Positions 8,612 through 19,547 of a stretch of DNA of 64,000 bases are shown here, piece by piece. Numbering within the stretch: position 1 is the stretch's first letter; every line of letters begins with the position of its first letter. Source of the stretch: Klebsiella sp. RIT-PI-d (lineage in GTDB: Bacteria; Pseudomonadota; Gammaproteobacteria; Enterobacterales; Enterobacteriaceae); the NCBI RefSeq assembly GCF_001187865.1, contig NZ_LGIT01000005.1:1-64000 (forward strand), read 5' to 3'. The translations under genes and the position numbers were made by a program. Below the pieces are notes generated by a model, which worked only from the letters and a program-made list of their open reading frames with translations, made no database searches and was not told the DNA's origin.

Positions 8612-10153
8612 ATGGCCGACTCACAGCCTCTTTCTTCCGCTCCAGAGGGGGCGGAATACCTCAGAGCGGTGCTGCGTGCGCCAGTATATGAAGCCGTGCA
8701 GGTCACGCCGCTGCAAAAGATGGACAAAATCTCCGCCCGGCTTGATAACGTCATCCTGGTAAAGCGTGAAGATCGTCAGCCGGTGCACAGTTTTAAGTTG
8801 CGCGGCGCGTATGCCATGATGTCTGGCCTGACCGAACAACAGAAGTCACACGGTGTGATCACGGCATCTGCGGGCAACCACGCGCAGGGCGTAGCTTTCT
8901 CCGCTTCGCGTCTGGGGGTGAAAGCGCTGATCGTCATGCCGGTGGCTACAGCAGATATCAAAGTCGATGCCGTACGTCGTTTTGGCGGCGAAGTTCTGCT
9001 TCACGGGGCAAACTTCGATGAAGCGAAAGCCAAAGCGATTGATCTGGCGCAGCAGCACGGGCTTACCTGGGTGCCGCCGTTTGATCATCCAATGGTGATT
9101 GCCGGGCAGGGTACGCTGGCGCTCGAGCTGCTTCAGCAAGATGCACACCTTGACCGCATTTTTGTTCCGGTTGGCGGCGGCGGGCTGGCAGCGGGTGTGG
9201 CCGTACTGATCAAACAGTTGATGCCGCAGATCAAAGTGATTGCCGTTGAGGCAGAGGACTCAGCCTGCCTGAAAGCCGCGCTGGACGCCGGGCATCCGGT
9301 GGATTTGCCGCGCGTCGGTCTCTTCGCTGAAGGTGTTGCGGTGAAACGTATCGGTGATGAAACGTTCCGCCTGTGCCAGGAATATCTTGACGATATTATT
9401 ACCGTCGATAGCGATGCCATCTGCGCGGCAATGAAAGATCTGTTTGAGGACGTGCGCGCAGTGGCGGAACCGTCCGGTGCGCTGGCGCTGGCAGGAATGA
9501 AAAAATACATCGCGCAACATGATATTCGCGGTGAACGTCTGGCGCATGTGCTGTCCGGCGCAAACGTGAATTTCCACGGTCTGCGCTATGTTTCCGAGCG
9601 CTGCGAGCTGGGTGAGCAGCGGGAAGCGCTGCTGGCGGTCACTATTCCGGAAGAGAAGGGCAGTTTCCTGAAGTTTTGCCAGCTGCTGGGCGGGCGTTCG
9701 GTTACCGAATTTAACTACCGTTTCGCCGATGCTAAAGACGCCTGTATTTTTGTTGGCGTCCGCTTAAGTCGCGGGACAGAAGAACGTAGGGAAATTTTGC
9801 AACTGCTGACCGAGGGGGGCTACGGCGTAGTCGATCTTTCCGACGACGAAATGGCAAAACTGCACGTACGCTATATGGTCGGCGGTCGTCCGTCAAAACC
9901 GCTTCAGGAACGGCTGTTCAGCTTTGAGTTTCCGGAATCCCCCGGTGCACTACTGAAATTTCTGCATACTCTCGGTACGCACTGGAATATTTCGCTGTTT
10001 CATTACCGCAGCCACGGTACGGACTATGGTCGCGTCCTGGCCGCGTTTGAGCTGGGCGAGCACGAGCCGGACTTCGAAACCCGGTTGAAAGAACTGGGCT
10101 ATGAGTGCCATGACGAAACCACCAACCCGGCGTTTCGCTTTTTCCTGGCATAA
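8612..10153 (+). CDS. ilvA: Threonine deaminase (biosynthetic)
   Basis: This PLP-dependent enzyme converts threonine to 2-oxobutyrate, committing carbon to isoleucine, and is feedback-inhibited by isoleucine. The PLP lysine lies in HSFKLRGAY, the phosphate loop is GGGGLAAG, and two ACT-like regulatory domains form the C-terminal third. Two adjacent ATG codons exist (8609 and 8612). The second is better spaced from GGAGG (8601-8605) and gives a 513-residue protein; the first gives 514. It is the last gene of the ilvLXGMEDA operon. Confidence 0.96.
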   Translation: MADSQPLSSAPEGAEYLRAVLRAPVYEAVQVTPLQKMDKISARLDNVILVKREDRQPVHSFKLRGAYAMMSGLTEQQKSHGVITASAGNHAQGVAFSASRLGVKALIVMPVATADIKVDAVRRFGGEVLLHGANFDEAKAKAIDLAQQHGLTWVPPFDHPMVIAGQGTLALELLQQDAHLDRIFVPVGGGGLAAGVAVLIKQLMPQIKVIAVEAEDSACLKAALDAGHPVDLPRVGLFAEGVAVKRIGDETFRLCQEYLDDIITVDSDAICAAMKDLFEDVRAVAEPSGALALAGMKKYIAQHDIRGERLAHVLSGANVNFHGLRYVSERCELGEQREALLAVTIPEEKGSFLKFCQLLGGRSVTEFNYRFADAKDACIFVGVRLSRGTEERREILQLLTEGGYGVVDLSDDEMAKLHVRYMVGGRPSKPLQERLFSFEFPESPGALLKFLHTLGTHWNISLFHYRSHGTDYGRVLAAFELGEHEPDFETRLKELGYECHDETTNPAFRFFLA

Positions 10154-10172
10154 TGCGCCCTTTTAACGTCAT

Positions 10173-10200
10173 CACACTCTCCGGCCTTGCGGAGAGTGTG
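10173..10200. terminator. Hairpin between ilvA and the Tai4-like gene
   Basis: CACACTCTCCG and CGGAGAGTGTG form a perfect 11-bp stem with a short loop between two convergent genes. The T-run is weak on both sides, so this may end transcription only partly or act as an mRNA 3' end. Confidence 0.6.
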
Positions 10201-10587
10201 TCACTTCATTACTGTTTCGCGCACGTACTTATCCAGCGTCTGTGACTCATAAAACGCCATGCACTGTGCCAGCACGTTATTCGCTTTGCCGCTTTCGTCT
10301 TTTAGCGACATCGTTAATTTATCGAAGTCCTGGGTTTCTCTGGAAACAAACTGTGAAAACGCGTCCCAGACGCCGGCATTCCCCAGCGCGTAGCTTTCCA
10401 CCTTAAAGGAAGCATCATGAGAGGGGGCGGAAAACGTATCAGCGGGCGTCAGATCGCCATAATTTTGGCTCAGACACTGCTTCAATGCCAGATGCTTTAC
10501 ATCCTGCACAGTAATGCCTTTTGGTTTAGCCTGTACATCAAAGCAAATCGCCATTAACACCGATAACAGCACTGTTTTTTTATGCAT
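10201..10587 (-). CDS. Exported Tai4-like protein (putative T6SS amidase immunity)
   Basis: A 128-residue protein with a signal peptide (charged start, hydrophobic core 5-15, likely cut after VQA at residue 20). The mature part has two cysteines, Cys38 (LALKQCLSQNY) and Cys109 (LAQCMAFYESQTLDK), which could form a disulfide. The pattern of a helical LALKxCL near the start and CxxxYxSxxLD near the end resembles what I remember of Tai4, the periplasmic immunity protein against the type VI amidase effector Tae4. It starts 12 nt after the ilvY stop, so it is probably cotranscribed with ilvY. No Tae4 or T6SS gene is in the window. The family assignment is an inference from short motifs. Confidence 0.55.
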   Translation of the reverse strand: MHKKTVLLSVLMAICFDVQAKPKGITVQDVKHLALKQCLSQNYGDLTPADTFSAPSHDASFKVESYALGNAGVWDAFSQFVSRETQDFDKLTMSLKDESGKANNVLAQCMAFYESQTLDKYVRETVMK

Positions 10588-10599
10588 TTCAGTTCCCTA

Positions 10600-11487
10600 T
10601 TAACTCTGAACAATTTTCCAGAAGGCTTCAATAAGCGGTTCGTGCAGCCGTTTTTTCTGTACGCAAACGCCCAGCTCAAACGGCGATTCTTCATCGTTAC
10701 GCTCCAGGATCATGACGCGATTACGTACCGGTTCCGGGCTGTTTTCCAGCACGACTTCGGGTAACAGTGCTACGCCACAGCCGAGCGCGACCATTGAAAC
10801 CATCGCTTCATGACCGCCAACGGTAGCATAAATCACCGGATTACTGATTTTATGCCGCCGGAACCACAATTCTATGCGGCGGCGTACCGGCCCCTGATCG
10901 GCCATGATGAAGGGAACGGTCGACCAGTCTGGCGCTGCCACCACAACCTGATTACGTACCGGACAAGGCAGGGCCGGTGCAATAAGTACCACCGCCAGAT
11001 CCTCCAGAATGGCAAAGTTAACTGCGCCGGGTAGCGTTTCCGGTTTACCTGCAATCGCCAGATCGGCCTCGCCGGTGACGACCTTCTCCATGGCGTCGGC
11101 GGCGTCTCCGGTGGTGAGCTTGATTTCAACGGAAGGATGTTCGGCGCGAAAGCGGTCAAGGATCGGCGGCAGGTGGCTGTAAGCGGCGGTAACAGAGCAA
11201 AACAGATGTAACTCGCCGGAGAGCGACGGACCTTTCTGATCCATGGTATGGCGCAACTGCTGATACTGAAGCAACGTCTGCTGCGCAAAAACACGCAATT
11301 CTTCCCCCGCCTCGGTCAGCGTGACGGTACGGTTATCACGAATAAACAACGGCTGCCCCAAATCCTCTTCAAGCCGCTGGATCTGGCGTGAAAGCGTGGA
11401 GGGACTGACGTGCATCGCCCGGGCGCTACGGCCAAAATGGCGGCTATCGGCCAGATGTAAAAACGTTTTGAGATCGCGTAAATCCAC
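10600..11487 (-). CDS. ilvY: LysR-type regulator IlvY
   Basis: The 295-residue LysR protein has an N-terminal winged helix (RSARAMHVSPSTLSRQIQ, residues 21-38) and a C-terminal inducer-binding domain. IlvY activates divergent ilvC when acetolactate or acetohydroxybutyrate is bound, and represses itself. The divergent arrangement with ilvC and the palindromic operator between them support this. E. coli IlvY is 297 residues. Confidence 0.95.
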   Translation of the reverse strand: MDLRDLKTFLHLADSRHFGRSARAMHVSPSTLSRQIQRLEEDLGQPLFIRDNRTVTLTEAGEELRVFAQQTLLQYQQLRHTMDQKGPSLSGELHLFCSVTAAYSHLPPILDRFRAEHPSVEIKLTTGDAADAMEKVVTGEADLAIAGKPETLPGAVNFAILEDLAVVLIAPALPCPVRNQVVVAAPDWSTVPFIMADQGPVRRRIELWFRRHKISNPVIYATVGGHEAMVSMVALGCGVALLPEVVLENSPEPVRNRVMILERNDEESPFELGVCVQKKRLHEPLIEAFWKIVQS

Positions 11488-11507
11488 AGGTTGCTCCTCA
11501 CCCGTTT

Positions 11508-11547
11508 ACGTTGCATAAATTGCAACGTGACGTTGTGAATATATCAA
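11508..11547. promoter_or_regulatory. IlvY operators
   Basis: A perfect palindrome, arms ACGTTGCA and TGCAACGT around TAAAT, covers 11508-11528. A second, weaker LysR-type dyad, TTG-N9-CAA, lies at 11533-11547. Tandem operators O1 and O2 in the ilvY-ilvC gap are known for this regulator. A likely ilvC -10 is TATAGT at 11571-11576. Confidence 0.8.
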
Positions 11548-11631
11548 TTTCCGCAATAAATTTCCTGTCATATAGTAAGTTCAATATCGCAAAAGCGAAC
11601 AATAAGACACAACATCACGGAGTACACCATC

Positions 11632-13107
11632 ATGGCTAACTACTTTAATACACTGAATCTGCGCCAGCAGCTGGCACAGCTGGGCAAATGCCGCTTTATG
11701 GGCCGCGACGAATTTGCCGATGGCGCAAGCTATCTTCAGGGTAAAAAAGTGGTCATCGTCGGCTGTGGCGCTCAGGGCCTGAACCAGGGCCTGAACATGC
11801 GTGACTCCGGTCTGGATATTTCTTACGCGTTGCGTAAAGCAGCCATCGCGGAGAAACGCGCTTCCTGGCGCAAAGCGACGGAAAATGGCTTTAAAGTAGG
11901 GACTTACGAAGAGCTGATCCCGCAGGCCGATTTAGTGGTTAACCTGACGCCAGATAAACAGCACTCTGACGTGGTACGCACGGTACAGCCGATGATGAAA
12001 GACGGTGCGGCGCTGGGCTACTCGCACGGTTTTAACATCGTTGAAGTGGGCGAGCAAATTCGCCAGGACATCACCGTGGTTATGGTGGCCCCGAAATGCC
12101 CGGGTACTGAAGTCCGCGAAGAGTACAAACGTGGTTTCGGTGTGCCAACGCTGATTGCTGTTCACCCGGAAAACGATCCGAAGGGTGAAGGTATGGCCAT
12201 TGCGAAAGCCTGGGCTGCGGCGACCGGTGGTCATCGTGCAGGCGTACTGGAGTCGTCTTTCGTTGCGGAAGTAAAATCCGATCTCATGGGCGAGCAGACC
12301 ATCCTGTGCGGTATGTTGCAGGCCGGTTCACTGCTGTGTTTTGATAAGCTGGTGGAAGAAGGGACTGACCCGGCCTATGCCGAGAAACTGATTCAGTTCG
12401 GCTGGGAGACCATCACCGAAGCCCTGAAGCAGGGCGGCATTACTCTGATGATGGACCGCCTGTCTAATCCGGCAAAAGTGCGTGCTTATGCCCTGTCTGA
12501 GCAGTTAAAAGCGATCATGGCTCCGCTGTTCCAGAAACACATGGATGACATTATCTCCGGTGAGTTTTCCTCCGGCATGATGGCTGACTGGGCAAACGAT
12601 GACAAAAATCTGCTGACCTGGCGTGAAGAGACCGGTAAAACCGCGTTTGAAACTGCCGCGCAGTTTGAGGGCAAAATCAGCGAGCAGGAGTACTTCGATA
12701 AGGGCGTCCTGATGATCGCGATGGTAAAAGCGGGCGTTGAGCTGGCATTCGAAACCATGGTCGATTCCGGCATTATCGAAGAATCGGCGTACTATGAATC
12801 ACTGCACGAGCTGCCGCTGATCGCCAATACTATTGCCCGTAAGCGTCTGTATGAAATGAACGTGGTGATCTCTGATACCGCTGAATACGGCAACTATCTG
12901 TTCTCTTACGCGTGTGTACCGCTGCTGAAAGAGTTTATGACCACGCTGCAACCGGGCGATCTGGGTAAAGCGACCGAAGGGACTGAAGTTGATAACGCGC
13001 AACTGCGTGATGTTAACGAAGCCGTTCGTAACCATGCCATTGAAGAGGTGGGTAAAAAGCTGCGTGGCTATATGACGGATATGAAACGTATCGCTGTCGC
13101 GGGTTAA
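11632..13107 (+). CDS. ilvC: Ketol-acid reductoisomerase (class II)
   Basis: A 491-residue NADPH-dependent enzyme that isomerises and reduces 2-acetolactate and 2-aceto-2-hydroxybutyrate. It has an N-terminal Rossmann domain ([16 protein letters not shown], about residues 37-52) and the doubled C-terminal knotted domain typical of the long class II form. The family length is 491. It is transcribed alone from an IlvY-activated promoter and ends at two tandem hairpins. Confidence 0.97.
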   Translation: MANYFNTLNLRQQLAQLGKCRFMGRDEFADGASYLQGKKVVIVGCGAQGLNQGLNMRDSGLDISYALRKAAIAEKRASWRKATENGFKVGTYEELIPQADLVVNLTPDKQHSDVVRTVQPMMKDGAALGYSHGFNIVEVGEQIRQDITVVMVAPKCPGTEVREEYKRGFGVPTLIAVHPENDPKGEGMAIAKAWAAATGGHRAGVLESSFVAEVKSDLMGEQTILCGMLQAGSLLCFDKLVEEGTDPAYAEKLIQFGWETITEALKQGGITLMMDRLSNPAKVRAYALSEQLKAIMAPLFQKHMDDIISGEFSSGMMADWANDDKNLLTWREETGKTAFETAAQFEGKISEQEYFDKGVLMIAMVKAGVELAFETMVDSGIIEESAYYESLHELPLIANTIARKRLYEMNVVISDTAEYGNYLFSYACVPLLKEFMTTLQPGDLGKATEGTEVDNAQLRDVNEAVRNHAIEEVGKKLRGYMTDMKRIAVAG

Positions 13108-13121
13108 AATACGCATACTGG

Positions 13122-13194
13122 CGGGGGTGGGGTCCCCCGATATAAAGTTTTCCGGGAGGATGAAGCCCGGGGGTTCACACCCCCGGGCTTTATT

Positions 13195-13196
<2 letters not shown>
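13122..13196 (+). terminator. Tandem hairpins after ilvC
   Basis: A first dyad CGGGGG/CCCCCG covers 13122-13139. A second, AAGCCCGGGGG/CCCCCGGGCTT, covers 13163-13190 and is followed by TATTTT. The second is the likely intrinsic terminator. It touches the end of convergent ppiC. Confidence 0.88.
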
Positions 13197-13557
<361 letters not shown>

Positions 13558-13559
13558 CT

Positions 13560-15581
13560 ATGCGTTTAAACCCCGGACAACAACAAGCCGTCGAATTCGT
13601 CACCGGCCCCTGCCTGGTGCTGGCGGGTGCTGGCTCCGGCAAGACCCGCGTGATCACCAACAAAATTGCCCATTTGATCCGCGTTTGCGGTTATCAGGCA
13701 CGGCACATCGCGGCAGTTACGTTTACCAATAAAGCGGCCCGCGAAATGAAAGAGCGCGTGGCCCAGACGCTGGGGCGTAAAGAAGCACGTGGGCTGATGA
13801 TTTCCACGTTCCATACTCTCGGGCTTGAGATTATTAAGCGCGAGTACGCGGCGCTGGGCATGAAATCCAGTTTTTCACTCTTCGACGATACCGATCAGGT
13901 TGCGCTGCTTAAGGATCTGAGTGAGGGGATAATCGAGGATGATAAGGTCGTGCTGCAACAGTTGATCTCGACGATCTCAAACTGGAAAAACGATCTAATG
14001 ACCCCCGCGCAGGCGGCAGCCCAGGCAAAAGGCGAGCGCGATCGGATCTTTGCTCACTGCTACGGCCTGTACGATGCGCATATGAAAGCCTGTAACGTAC
14101 TGGATTTTGACGATCTGATCCTGCTGCCAACGTTGTTACTGCAACGTAATGAAGAAGTACGCGAGCGCTGGCAGAATAAGATCCGCTACCTGCTGGTGGA
14201 TGAATATCAGGACACCAATACCAGCCAGTATGAGTTGGTCAGGCTGCTGGTGGGCAGTCGTGCACGTTTTACCGTGGTCGGCGATGACGATCAGTCCATC
14301 TATTCCTGGCGCGGTGCGCGACCGCAAAACCTGGTGCTGTTGAATGAAGATTTCCCGGCACTGCAAGTGATAAAACTGGAGCAGAATTACCGTTCGTCCG
14401 GACGTATCCTGAAAGCGGCGAATATCCTGATTGCCAATAACCCACATGTGTTTGAAAAGCGTCTGTTTTCCGAACTGGGGTACGGTACCGAGCTGAAAGT
14501 GCTCAGCGCCAATAATGAAGAGCACGAAGCGGAACGGGTGACCGGCGAGCTTATTGCCCATCACTTTATTAATAAAACGCAGTATAAAGACTATGCGATT
14601 TTGTATCGCGGTAATCATCAGTCGCGGGTGTTTGAAAAATTCCTGATGCAAAACCGCATTCCGTACAAAATTTCTGGCGGCACCTCGTTTTTCTCCCGAC
14701 CGGAAATTAAAGATTTACTGGCTTATCTGCGCGTGCTGACCAACGCTAATGATGACAGCGCATTTCTGCGCATCGTGAATACGCCCAAACGTGAAATCGG
14801 TCCGGCAACCCTGCAAAAGCTGGGGGAATGGGCGAATAGCCGTAACAAAAGTCTGTTTAGCGCCAGTTTTGATATGGGACTGACCCAGACGCTTAGTGGA
14901 CGCGGCTACGAATCCCTCACCCGCTTCACTCACTGGCTGGGCGATGTTCAGCGCCTGGCGGAGCGGGAGCCAGTGGCAGCGGTGCGCGATTTGATCCACG
15001 GGATTGATTACGAATCCTGGCTGTTTGAAACTTCTCCCAGCCCAAAAGCCGCAGAAATGCGCATGAAAAACGTTAATCAGCTTTTTAGCTGGATGACTGA
15101 AATGCTGGAAGGAAGTGAAATCGACGAGCCAATGACCCTGACCCAGGTGGTCACGCGCTTTACCCTGCGTGACATGATGGAGCGCGGCGAATCAGATGAA
15201 GAACTGGATCAGGTTCAGCTTATGACGCTACACGCCTCCAAAGGGCTGGAATTTCCGTATGTCTTTCTGGTCGGCATGGAAGAAGGATTGCTACCGCATC
15301 AAAGCAGTATTGATGAAGATAATGTGGATGAGGAGCGCCGCCTGGCCTATGTCGGCATTACCCGCGCCCAGAAAGAGCTTATCTTTACGTTGTGCAAAGA
15401 ACGCCGTCAATATGGCGAGTTGATACGTCCGGAGCCGAGCCGCTTTTTACTGGAGCTGCCCCAGGATGATTTATTGTGGGAGCAGGAGCGTAAAGTGGTC
15501 ACGGCTGAAGAGCGGATGCAAAAAGGGCAGGCGAGTATCGCTAACATCCGGGCAATGATGGCCAAAGCGAAAGGTCAGTAG
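13560..15581 (+). CDS. rep: ATP-dependent DNA helicase Rep
   Basis: A 673-residue superfamily 1A helicase that moves 3' to 5', binds DnaB at the fork and clears proteins ahead of replication. Motif I is AGAGSGKT (22-29), motif II is VDEYQDTN, and motif III is [13 protein letters not shown]. The start ATG 13560 (MRLNPGQQ) matches the E. coli length; a frame four residues longer is open. Unusually, the next gene starts 9 nt after its stop on the same strand. Confidence 0.97.
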   Translation: MRLNPGQQQAVEFVTGPCLVLAGAGSGKTRVITNKIAHLIRVCGYQARHIAAVTFTNKAAREMKERVAQTLGRKEARGLMISTFHTLGLEIIKREYAALGMKSSFSLFDDTDQVALLKDLSEGIIEDDKVVLQQLISTISNWKNDLMTPAQAAAQAKGERDRIFAHCYGLYDAHMKACNVLDFDDLILLPTLLLQRNEEVRERWQNKIRYLLVDEYQDTNTSQYELVRLLVGSRARFTVVGDDDQSIYSWRGARPQNLVLLNEDFPALQVIKLEQNYRSSGRILKAANILIANNPHVFEKRLFSELGYGTELKVLSANNEEHEAERVTGELIAHHFINKTQYKDYAILYRGNHQSRVFEKFLMQNRIPYKISGGTSFFSRPEIKDLLAYLRVLTNANDDSAFLRIVNTPKREIGPATLQKLGEWANSRNKSLFSASFDMGLTQTLSGRGYESLTRFTHWLGDVQRLAEREPVAAVRDLIHGIDYESWLFETSPSPKAAEMRMKNVNQLFSWMTEMLEGSEIDEPMTLTQVVTRFTLRDMMERGESDEELDQVQLMTLHASKGLEFPYVFLVGMEEGLLPHQSSIDEDNVDEERRLAYVGITRAQKELIFTLCKERRQYGELIRPEPSRFLLELPQDDLLWEQERKVVTAEERMQKGQASIANIRAMMAKAKGQ

Positions 15582-15590
15582 GGAAGATAC

Positions 15591-16325
15591 ATGAAAAAAG
15601 CCATTTTTATTTTCTCATTTTCCATGCCGTTCGTGGCGTTCTCTGCGTTAAGTGCAACGATCACTAATGTGGTGCTAAGTGATGCTCCCGGCGCGCAGCC
15701 GGCCAGAAGCTGTAGTCTTCCGCTAAAGAAGCTGCTGGCCAGTACTAATCAGCAGATGATCGCCAGTTTGCATCCAGAACCGGACGATCTCGACTTTCTT
15801 ATTGAAGAGCATGACGATCGTAAAGGCGTGGAGTTTATTCAAATCTTCAATAAGCGCGAGGCGAAAACGGAAGGTGCGCCTGGCGCAGGCCAGTACGGTT
15901 GGGTGGTTTATCATCCGGACAGCGGCGAGTTATGGGATGAAAGTGCTGATGCGGAACATCCCGTCAAACTCACCCCGGATGCTAACGTCTTACAAGAATA
16001 TCGCACCTGTCGTGCGCTGGATAATCAGTGTTTTCAGGCTATTCAAAACCTACATGACGATCCGACCGGCGGATTTACTCCAAATCCTTTCGACGTAGCG
16101 GGGGATGCCAGCGAACGTTATATAAAGAGTACCGAAAAGCGCCAACCCTTCTACTGGGCACCCAATAAAAACTGTCCGGTTAATGCCTTTCTTGTGAACG
16201 GCGATAAAATTCAGGCGCTGTCATGGGGACAAAGCCAGGGCTTTGTCTGGAGTCGCTATACTCATCCCGTCACAAAGAAAATCGTTGAAGGCTGGTTACC
16301 GCAGCAGGTGCTGGTTAGCCACTAA
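15591..16325 (+). CDS. Exported four-cysteine protein of unknown function
   Basis: I do not recognise this 244-residue protein. It has a clear signal peptide (KK, hydrophobic core 4-20, likely cut after SALSA at residue 22). The mature part holds four cysteines (41, 140, 147, 195), enough for two disulfides, and an acidic middle. The last 45 residues ([16 protein letters not shown]...GWLPQQVLV) look like a bacterial SH3 fold. The start has GGGAAG 8-13 nt upstream and follows rep by 9 nt, so it probably rides on the rep transcript. Its stop overlaps the stop of convergent gppA. E. coli K-12 has no gene here. Function unknown. Confidence 0.85.
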   Translation: MKKAIFIFSFSMPFVAFSALSATITNVVLSDAPGAQPARSCSLPLKKLLASTNQQMIASLHPEPDDLDFLIEEHDDRKGVEFIQIFNKREAKTEGAPGAGQYGWVVYHPDSGELWDESADAEHPVKLTPDANVLQEYRTCRALDNQCFQAIQNLHDDPTGGFTPNPFDVAGDASERYIKSTEKRQPFYWAPNKNCPVNAFLVNGDKIQALSWGQSQGFVWSRYTHPVTKKIVEGWLPQQVLVSH

Positions 16326-17806
16326 ACCACGTCCAGCGGCCAGTGGACATAGCTTTGCCACTGGCTTTCCTGCTCGACAAGCTCGGCGCCCAGCGGATGG
16401 TTATTCAACCAGCCCTCAGGCAGGCGCAGCGTTAACTTTTCACCGCTGGCATTCAGCGCGATATCCGGCACCAGATCGTCCCGACGGCGGTTGGCAAACA
16501 AAATAGCCAGACGCAGCAGGCGGCACAGATGCTCGGCAACCCGTGGCGGAACGGCATTCTGCTGATGCAGCGATGAAAGATCGATCGTGTTTGTCTGGTT
16601 CAGTAATAACGTAGCCAATAATTTTTTCTGTGCCGGTGTAAAACCGGGCAGATCGAGATTTTTGACCAGATAAGCGGCGTGCTGTGGCGCAGATTTAAAA
16701 TCGACATTCAGGCCGATTTCATGCAACAAGCAGGCATTTACCAACAGTTCGCGACTGATTAGCTCCAGATCCCATGCTTCTTCGAGCTGGCTGGCAAAAT
16801 GGGATGCGAGTCTGGCGACACGCTGTGCCTGATCGCTATCCACCATAAAACGGCGCTGGATATTACGCATGGTGCGACTACGAACGTCTTCATCGACGGT
16901 AAGATGCAGCATTCCATACACCAGACCTTCGCGCAGTGCGCCGCCAGCCAGCGTCATACACTGGATATTCAGCTCACTGAAAATTGCAATCAGGATCGCA
17001 AGGCCGCTTGGGAACACCAGCGCGCGTTCCAGGGTCAACCCTTCAATTTCTAACTCTTCAAGCCGGCCGCACTGAATCGCTCGTTGTTTCAGCTGCTCAA
17101 GTTTGGGAAGCGTGATGCGCTCGTCCATTCCCTGTGCCATCATGATTTCCTGTAGCGCCTGCACCGTGCCTGACGCGCCGACGCAAATCTTCCAGCCGTG
17201 ATAGCGTAATTCATCGACAATCGGGCGCAGGACGTCGCGTGCCGCTTTTTCTGCCTCATCAAAATTGCTTTTGCCCAGGTTACGACTGGAGAAATAGCGC
17301 TCAAGCCAGGTGACGCAGCCCATTGAAAGACTGAAGAGCGACGTTGTTTGCGCGCCGGTACCGGTGACCAGTTCGGTACTGGCCCCGCCAATATCGACCA
17401 CCAGCCGCTGGTCCGCACCCCCGGTGGTGTGGGCGACACCCTGATAAATCAGACGGGCTTCTTCTTCGCCTTTAATGACCTGCACAGGGCAGCCGAGAAT
17501 TTCCTCTGCCCGGGCGATAAACTCGCCCGCATTGACGGCAAGACGAAGCGTTGCCGTGGCGACAACCCGAATTTGTGACTGCGGAATATCCTGCAGCCGC
17601 TCGGCAAACAGGCGCAAACACTGCCAGCCGCGCTCCATCGCGTCAGGCGCGAGCACGTTGCTGCTGCTCAGGCCCGCAGCCAGCCTGACTTTCCGTTTGA
17701 TACGGGCAACGGTCTGGATACTTCCCGCCACCTCGCGCACGACCAGCATATGAAAACTATTCGATCCCAGATCGATGGCGGCGTAAAGCGAAGCGGCAGA
17801 CGGCAT
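16322..17806 (-). CDS. gppA: Guanosine-5'-triphosphate,3'-diphosphate pyrophosphatase
   Basis: A 494-residue Ppx/GppA phosphatase, the same length as E. coli GppA. It hydrolyses pppGpp to ppGpp and can also act on polyphosphate. The ASKHA fold is marked by [12 protein letters not shown] (residues 9-20) and [14 protein letters not shown]-terminal HD-like helical domain follows. It lies five bases after rhlB on the same strand, so the two form an operon. Confidence 0.96.
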   Translation of the reverse strand: MPSAASLYAAIDLGSNSFHMLVVREVAGSIQTVARIKRKVRLAAGLSSSNVLAPDAMERGWQCLRLFAERLQDIPQSQIRVVATATLRLAVNAGEFIARAEEILGCPVQVIKGEEEARLIYQGVAHTTGGADQRLVVDIGGASTELVTGTGAQTTSLFSLSMGCVTWLERYFSSRNLGKSNFDEAEKAARDVLRPIVDELRYHGWKICVGASGTVQALQEIMMAQGMDERITLPKLEQLKQRAIQCGRLEELEIEGLTLERALVFPSGLAILIAIFSELNIQCMTLAGGALREGLVYGMLHLTVDEDVRSRTMRNIQRRFMVDSDQAQRVARLASHFASQLEEAWDLELISRELLVNACLLHEIGLNVDFKSAPQHAAYLVKNLDLPGFTPAQKKLLATLLLNQTNTIDLSSLHQQNAVPPRVAEHLCRLLRLAILFANRRRDDLVPDIALNASGEKLTLRLPEGWLNNHPLGAELVEQESQWQSYVHWPLDVV

Positions 17807-17811
17807 TTTCG

Positions 17812-19077
17812 TTAACCCTGACGACGGCGGTTGCGCGGTGCGTTAGTACGGCGCGGTCCATTTCCCGGACGCGGACGTGTCAGACGCAGTGGCCTTGGTA
17901 ACTCAGTCATTAGCGCATCTGGATTGTATTTACTTACCGGAATGGAATGACCGATGTAGGTTTCAATCGCAGGAACGTTCAGCGCGTACTCTTCGCACGC
18001 CAGGCTGATAGAGTGACCGCTTGCTCCGGCACGACCCGTACGACCAATGCGGTGGACGTAATCTTCACAATCGTCCGGCATGTCGTAGTTAAAGACGTGA
18101 GTTACGGCAGGAATATGCAGACCGCGGGCCGCAACGTCAGTGGCCACCAGGATGTCGATATCGCCACGGGTAAACTCGTCGAGAATACGCAGGCGTTTTT
18201 TCTGCGCAACGTCGCCGGTCAGCAGCCCAACGCGATGACCATCGGCGGCAAGGTGGCCCCAGATATCTTCACAGCGGTGCTTGGTATTGGCGAAAATAAT
18301 TGCGCGATCCGGCCACTCTTCTTCAATGAGCGTTTGCAGCAGGCGCATTTTTTCTTCGTTAGACGGGTAGAACAGCTCTTCTTTAATACGGTGGCCGGTT
18401 TTTTGTTCCGGTTCGACCTCAACGTATTCAGCATTGTTCATTTGTTCAAACGCCAGTTCACGTACGCGATACGACAGCGTAGCGGAGAACAGCATATTCA
18501 GGCGCTGGTTCGTTGCCGGCATACGGCGGAACAGCCAGCGAATATCTTTGATAAAGCCGAGATCGTACATGCGATCGGCTTCGTCCAGCACCACGACTTG
18601 AATCGCGCCCAGGTTGATATGGTTCTGTTTAGCGTAATCAATCAGTCGACCGGTAGTACCGATCAGAATGTCAACGCCGCTTTCCAGCACTTTAAGCTGC
18701 TTGTCGTAGCCGTCACCGCCGTAAGCCAGACCTAATTTCAGGCCTGTGGTTTGCGCCAGCGGTTCTGCATCGGCATGGATCTGCACCGCTAATTCGCGGG
18801 TCGGAGCCATAATTAATGCGCGCGGTTGATTCACCTGACGACCGTCGATCGGCGGGTGAGAGAGAAGATAATGAAACGTTGACGTCAGAAACGCCATCGT
18901 TTTCCCGGTACCGGTTTGCGCCTGCCCTGCAACATCACGACCTGCCAGCGTTAGCGGGAGGGCGAGTGCCTGAATGGGCGTGCAGTTATGAAACCCTTTA
19001 ACTTCAAGGGCTTCGATCACCTTAGGGTGCAGGGCGAAGTCGGAAAACTTCTGTTCTGTTAAATGTGTTTTGCTCAT
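17812..19077 (-). CDS. rhlB: ATP-dependent RNA helicase RhlB
   Basis: A 421-residue DEAD-box helicase of the RNA degradosome that unwinds RNA for RNase E and PNPase. The Q motif lies at about 30-36, motif I is AQTGTGKT (53-60), motif II is VLDEADRM, and motif VI is [10 protein letters not shown]. The C-terminal tail is rich in Arg and Pro, as expected for RNA binding. It is divergent from trxA and upstream of gppA. Confidence 0.97.
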   Translation of the reverse strand: MSKTHLTEQKFSDFALHPKVIEALEVKGFHNCTPIQALALPLTLAGRDVAGQAQTGTGKTMAFLTSTFHYLLSHPPIDGRQVNQPRALIMAPTRELAVQIHADAEPLAQTTGLKLGLAYGGDGYDKQLKVLESGVDILIGTTGRLIDYAKQNHINLGAIQVVVLDEADRMYDLGFIKDIRWLFRRMPATNQRLNMLFSATLSYRVRELAFEQMNNAEYVEVEPEQKTGHRIKEELFYPSNEEKMRLLQTLIEEEWPDRAIIFANTKHRCEDIWGHLAADGHRVGLLTGDVAQKKRLRILDEFTRGDIDILVATDVAARGLHIPAVTHVFNYDMPDDCEDYVHRIGRTGRAGASGHSISLACEEYALNVPAIETYIGHSIPVSKYNPDALMTELPRPLRLTRPRPGNGPRRTNAPRNRRRQG

Positions 19078-19217
19078 AGTGTGGTAGAATATCAGCTTAC
19101 TATTGCTTTACGAAAGCGTATCCGGTGAAATAAAGTCAACCTTTAGTTGGTTAATGCAACAACAGTTGCTGTTTAATGCTACACCAACATGCCAGGCCTA
19201 TTCCTGTGGAGTTAAAT

Positions 19218-19547
19218 ATGAGCGATAAAATTATTCACCTGACTGACGACAGTTTTGACACGGATGTACTCAAAGCAGAAGGATTGGTTCTCGTAGATTT
19301 CTGGGCAGAGTGGTGCGGTCCGTGTAAAATGATCGCCCCGATCCTGGATGAAATCGCTGACGAGTATCAGGGCAAACTGACTATTGCCAAACTGAACATT
19401 GACCAGAACCCGGGCACCGCACCGAAATACGGTATTCGCGGTATCCCGACTCTGCTGCTGTTCAAAAATGGCGAAGTGGCTGCGACCAAAGTGGGCGCGC
19501 TGTCCAAAGGTCAGCTGAAAGAGTTCCTTGACGCTAACTTAGCGTAA
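19218..19547 (+). CDS. trxA: Thioredoxin 1
   Basis: The 109-residue disulfide reductase has the active site WCGPC at 32-36 and cis-Pro in IRGIPTL. It donates electrons to ribonucleotide reductase, methionine sulfoxide reductase and PAPS reductase. The start ATG 19218 (MSDKIIHL) has GGAG 7-10 nt upstream; an upstream in-frame ATG gives a non-family extension. The protein appears almost identical to E. coli TrxA. Confidence 0.98.
   Translation: MSDKIIHLTDDSFDTDVLKAEGLVLVDFWAEWCGPCKMIAPILDEIADEYQGKLTIAKLNIDQNPGTAPKYGIRGIPTLLLFKNGEVAATKVGALSKGQLKEFLDANLA

Noticed and set aside
17947-18735. Open frame of 262 codons antisense to rhlB
   Set aside because: It is a shadow of the GC-rich rhlB codons; the product has no family character and rhlB is complete.
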